Assembly (NCBI GenBank): GCA_900555635.1
Contig: USLU01000024.1
Span: 4,739 to 68,738, forward strand
Direction of reading: 5' to 3'
DNA length: 64,000 bases
From: an uncultured Bacteroides sp.
GTDB lineage: Bacteria; Bacteroidota; Bacteroidia; Bacteroidales; Bacteroidaceae
The notes under the pieces are model-generated. The model was given only the letters and a program-made list of their open reading frames with translations, had not been told where the DNA came from and did not search any database. Shown in pieces: positions 63,668-64,000 of the stretch; position 1 is the stretch's first letter; every line of letters begins with the position of its first letter. The position numbers and the translations under genes are program-made.

Positions 63668-64000
63668 ACAGAACGTAGTTATCATTGAAGACGAAGTGCC
63701 CGCAGCCCGCCTGCTGCACTCTATGGTTTCGCGGCTCCGTCCGGAGTGGAATATCTCCGTTTTGCCGGGCAGTGTAGACGAAGCTGTTGCATGGTTCGCT
63801 TCACATCCGCATCCCGACCTTATCTTTCTTGACATACAATTGGCAGATGGCAATTCTTTTGATTTCTTGTCTGCCGCACATCCGTCTTCGACCATTATTT
63901 TCACTACTGCCTACGACCAATACGCCGTCCGGGCATTTACCGTCAATAGCATCGACTATATACTGAAACCTGTAGACGAGCAACGTCTGCTGGATGCTCA
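63660..64000 (+). CDS. LytR/AlgR-type response regulator (3' end cut by window edge)
   Basis: The 113 visible residues form a receiver domain: VVIIEDEVPAARLL with the acidic pair, PDLIFLDIQLADGNSFDFL with the acceptor Asp (near 58), TTAYDQYAVRAF and YILKPVDEQRLLDA. This end sequence is that of LytTR-type regulators; a LytTR DNA-binding domain should follow outside the window. Its ATG overlaps the last codons of the kinase gene by eight bases, so the two are translated together. Confidence 0.85.
   Translation, partial: MNKQNVVIIEDEVPAARLLHSMVSRLRPEWNISVLPGSVDEAVAWFASHPHPDLIFLDIQLADGNSFDFLSAAHPSSTIIFTTAYDQYAVRAFTVNSIDYILKPVDEQRLLDA

Overview
The window is a Bacteroides-type chromosome (order Bacteroidales). 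Signs are a SusC/SusD pair with glycoside hydrolases, a hybrid two-component sensor with an AraC output domain, a NigD-like lipoprotein, Bacteroidales DUF families (DUF3871, DUF4876), almost no Shine-Dalgarno sequences, and many promoters with the Bacteroides -7 element TAnnTTTG. The species cannot be fixed by reading alone. All calls come from reading motifs and repeats; no search was run, and domain positions are approximate.

Layout. (1) Bases 1-5212 are the right end of an integrated mobile element. Its cargo is a zinc-ribbon protein (cut by the window edge), a RecA/Sak4-like ATPase, a DUF3871 protein, a strongly folded non-coding block, a structured leader, a retropepsin-like protease and small membrane proteins. 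It ends in the 3' half of a tRNA-His gene (attachment site). (2) Bases 5346-34203 are a polysaccharide utilization locus: a PL8-GH78 fusion, GH28, GH88, GH2, a second PL8, SusD, SusC with an in-frame UGA, GH78, the sensor/regulator and GH106. Uronate lyases, an unsaturated glucuronyl hydrolase and three rhamnosidase modules without any sulfatase point to an acidic glycan with rhamnose and glucuronate (a gellan/sphingan-like or plant-gum-like glycan); the exact substrate is inference. The susC, GH2 and GH106 promoters, and more weakly GH78, share one operator layout at fixed spacing to the -7 box, which looks like the regulon of the locus sensor. (3) Bases 34252-46874 hold a radical SAM/B12 protein, then a TonB-receptor operon (receptor, DUF4876 lipoprotein, second barrel, ferredoxin, TPR-AraC membrane regulator). 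A divergent membrane AraC gene and two LytTR genes with matching promoters lie around it; a MarC-family gene follows. (4) Bases 46875-48025 are mostly non-coding: a 22-bp-period repeat array, tRNA-Ser, and the pfl control region with a perfect palindrome. (5) Bases 48026-64000 hold pflB-pflA, an ECF sigma factor with a barrel-fused anti-sigma-like partner, a NigD-like lipoprotein, a second hybrid kinase, and an RND efflux operon ending in a LytS/LytR pair cut by the window edge.

How the genes work together. In the utilization locus SusC/SusD would import oligosaccharides cut by the PL8 lyases. GH88 would remove the unsaturated uronate left by the lyases; GH78, GH106, GH2 and GH28 would take apart the rest; the hybrid sensor would switch on the separate promoters together. 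Two intergenic repeat arrays with the same 22-bp period but different sequences (12.85 kb and 47.15 kb) look like a genome-wide repeat class; the first supplies the last codons and stop of the GH2 gene.
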